A stretch of DNA of 64,000 nucleotides from Ectopseudomonas chengduensis (GTDB taxonomy: Bacteria > Pseudomonadota > Gammaproteobacteria > Pseudomonadales > Pseudomonadaceae): NCBI RefSeq assembly GCF_900102635.1, contig NZ_FMZQ01000014.1:42558-106557 (forward strand). Direction: 5' to 3'. Positions 62,502-64,000 of this stretch are shown piece after piece. The notes under the pieces were generated by a model. That model saw nothing but the letters and a program-made list of their open reading frames with translations. It was not told where the DNA came from and did no database searches. Position 1 is the first letter of the stretch; each line of letters opens with the position of its first letter. The translations under genes and the position numbers were made by a program.

Positions 62502-63278
62502 TCAGTCACAGGCGGGCTTGCGCCCAGGGCGGTCACGCATCTGCCACAGGCGCTGCACATCCGGGCGCAGCCACTCGGCATTGCTGTCCAGGGTGCGCTT
62601 GAGCACGTCCCTGACCCACTCGGGCAGCTGCGGATGCAGGCGGTAGTACACCCATTGGCCATTGCGCCGATCTTCCAGCAGACCGCTGCTGCGCAATAAC
62701 GCCAGGTGCCGGGAAATCTTCGGCTGGGCCTCGTCCAGCGCGGCGGTCAGCTCGCAGACGCACAGTTCCTGCTCGAGGGTAACGAGCATAGCGATACGCG
62801 CTCGCGTTTCATCGGCCAGGCACTTGAACAGTTCGGTGGGCGTCATGTCGTCATTGGCAGCACTGGCTGACTTGCTCTTGATCAGCACGAACATCTTTAT
62901 CCGCTCATGGATCTCGTGCAGGGTCTTGCGATAGGCGTCCTTCTGCGAGCTGGTCGCCGGGTCCTCGAAGTTCCAGGCGATGTATTCGCCAGTGCCGGGA
63001 AGCGCCAGGCACTCCAGCGCAGACTTGTCACATAGCGTGATCACATAGTCGAACGGCTCGCCCGCCACCTGCTCGACGGATTTGCTGAACAGCCCGGCGG
63101 TAGAAACGCCGAGGTGCTCCAGCGCATCGCGGGTGCGCGGGTCTACCTCAGTGGGCGCGGTGCCCGCACTGAAGGCTTCGAAATGTTCGGAGTCGGTATG
63201 GCGCAGCAGCGCTTCGGCCATCTGCGAGCGCGACGAGTTGGCCACGCAGAGGAACAGGACACGCTTTTTCTGACTCAT
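62502..63278 (-). CDS. Fused arsenate reductase (ArsC)-ArsR repressor
   Basis: A 258-residue two-domain protein. Residues 1-137 are a thioredoxin-coupled ArsC of the LMW-phosphatase type, with CVANSSR (Cys11, Arg17), the redox pair Cys83 and Cys90 (LCDKSALEC) and Asp106 in WNFEDPA. Residues about 145-258 are an ArsR/SmtB winged helix with the arsenite-binding ELCVCEL motif (Cys173, Cys175) and AQPKISRHLALLRSSG recognition helix. I start at the ATG at 63278 (MSQKKRVLFLC); an in-frame TTG at 63293 has no ribosome site. It is divergent from acr3 and first in the arsH-arsJ operon. Confidence 0.93.
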   Translation of the reverse strand: MSQKKRVLFLCVANSSRSQMAEALLRHTDSEHFEAFSAGTAPTEVDPRTRDALEHLGVSTAGLFSKSVEQVAGEPFDYVITLCDKSALECLALPGTGEYIAWNFEDPATSSQKDAYRKTLHEIHERIKMFVLIKSKSASAANDDMTPTELFKCLADETRARIAMLVTLEQELCVCELTAALDEAQPKISRHLALLRSSGLLEDRRNGQWVYYRLHPQLPEWVRDVLKRTLDSNAEWLRPDVQRLWQMRDRPGRKPACD

Positions 63279-63300
63279 GTTGATTTCCGTCAAGGATGCA

Positions 63301-63364
63301 CATGAGCGAATATATTATTTTGCAGATATACAGTAAAGCGAATATGTTTGGCCATTCGCTCATG
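63301..63364. promoter_or_regulatory. Putative ArsR operator region
   Basis: In the divergent region between the arsC-arsR fusion and acr3, CATGAGCGAAT (63301-63311) and its exact complement ATTCGCTCATG (63354-63364) form an inverted repeat. A third AGCGAATAT copy lies at 63337-63345. The AT-rich stretch between them should hold the promoters, so these repeats are the best candidates for ArsR binding. Confidence 0.55.
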
Positions 63365-63383
63365 ACGAGGATAGGCAACCAAG

Positions 63384-64000
63384 ATGACAAATGCGTGTGA
63401 TACCGACCTGAAGCAATCCGCAGGCGCGCCCCTGGGGTTCTTCGAGCGTTACCTGACCCTGTGGGTATTCCTCTGTATTGCGGCCGGTACGGCACTCGGC
63501 CTGGTCGCGCCGCAGGCCGCCCAGACGGTGGGCGCCATGGAGATTGCCCAGGTGAACATCCCGGTCGGCGTGCTGATCTGGGTGATGATCACCCCCATGC
63601 TGATGAAGATCGATTTCGGCTCGCTGCATGAAGTGCGCGGGCAAAAAGCCGGCATCGGCGTCACCCTGTTCGTCAACTGGGTGGTCAAGCCCTTCTCCAT
63701 GGCCCTGATCGGCTGGCTGTTCATCAAGATCCTGTTCGCCGACTGGCTGCCGGCCGACCAGCTCGACAGCTACATGGCCGGGCTGATCCTGCTTGGTGCC
63801 GCGCCTTGCACGGCGATGGTGTTCGTCTGGAGCAATCTCTGTAATGGCAACGCCAATTTCACCATCAGCCAGGTGGCGCTCAACGATCTGGTGATGGTGT
63901 TCGCCTTCGCCCCCATCGTCGCCCTGCTGCTCGGTGTATCGTCGATCCCGGTGCCCTGGGACACCCTACTGCTCTCGGTGGTGATGTACATCGTCATCCC
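63384..64000 (+). CDS. acr3: Arsenite efflux transporter Acr3 (partial, runs off the window)
   Basis: The first 205 codons of an Acr3-type arsenite permease, open to the last base of the window. It starts MTNACDTDLKQSAGAPLGFF, then ERYLTLWVFLCIAAGTALGL. The diagnostic segment GLILLGAAPCTAMVFVWSNL holds the conserved Cys needed for arsenite transport, and GVLIWVMITPMLMKIDFG is the preceding helix. Acr3 expels arsenite by proton exchange. It is divergent from the arsC-arsR fusion gene. Confidence 0.93.
   Translation, partial: MTNACDTDLKQSAGAPLGFFERYLTLWVFLCIAAGTALGLVAPQAAQTVGAMEIAQVNIPVGVLIWVMITPMLMKIDFGSLHEVRGQKAGIGVTLFVNWVVKPFSMALIGWLFIKILFADWLPADQLDSYMAGLILLGAAPCTAMVFVWSNLCNGNANFTISQVALNDLVMVFAFAPIVALLLGVSSIPVPWDTLLLSVVMYIVI

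Overview
The window reads as a chromosome segment of a Pseudomonas species. The block aotJQMP-argR-aruCFGDB-(orf)-aruE-ltaE-alaS-lysC-rsmA-tRNA-Ser-tRNA-Arg follows the P. aeruginosa gene order on one strand, and the type II secretion genes have the divergent xcpPQ / xcpRSTUVWXYZ layout typical of Pseudomonas. The many GC-rich extragenic palindromes suggest the mendocina/oleovorans side of the genus, which is an inference rather than something the sequence proves.

Layout. 1-6,000 (minus strand): two tRNAs, rsmA, lysC, alaS and a threonine aldolase. 6,100-18,700 (minus): the arginine succinyltransferase (AST) catabolic operon, the regulator argR and the arginine/ornithine ABC importer. Two matches to the tandem ArgR operator pattern lie upstream of aruC and aotJ. 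19,100-29,670: a complete xcp type II secretion system whose gene junctions have been invaded by palindromic repeats. 29,685-30,330: a 192-bp tandem repeat cluster. 30,360-35,100: an amidase and small single genes (GFA protein, methyltransferase, AI-2E/PerM-type permease). 35,100-38,440: an apparently less GC-rich stretch with a GGDEF/EAL protein and a frameshifted lipoprotein gene. 38,550-47,090: an AEC transporter and an operon combining a TRAP transporter (DctPQM), a beta-hydroxyacid dehydrogenase, a short-chain dehydrogenase and a two-subunit transketolase, divergent from a LysR regulator. This is a catabolic system whose substrate I cannot name. 47,170-48,840: a diguanylate cyclase. 49,000-52,620: a TonB-dependent receptor and a convergent DUF1624 membrane protein, each preceded by a match to the Zur (zinc) box. 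52,650-58,680: an AraC/GlxA regulator with a divergent FAD oxidoreductase, a subtilase with an altered catalytic residue, and small conserved genes. 58,780-64,000: an arsenic island with arsJ, its GAPDH partner, a dual-specificity-type phosphatase, arsH, an ArsC-ArsR fusion, and a divergent acr3 cut by the window end.

How the genes work together. AotJQMP imports arginine and ornithine, and AruC/FG/D/B/E convert arginine to glutamate and succinate under ArgR control. The xcp genes form the general exoprotein export machine. In the arsenic island GAPDH makes 1-arseno-3-phosphoglycerate for ArsJ to export, the ArsC domain reduces arsenate to arsenite for Acr3, ArsH handles organoarsenicals, and the fused ArsR domain probably senses arsenite.

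The items most worth following up are the TRAP/transketolase operon, the predicted Zur-controlled convergent pair, the ArsC-ArsR fusion with its phosphatase neighbour, the subtilase with Glu at the Asp position, and the repeat insertions within the xcp operon.
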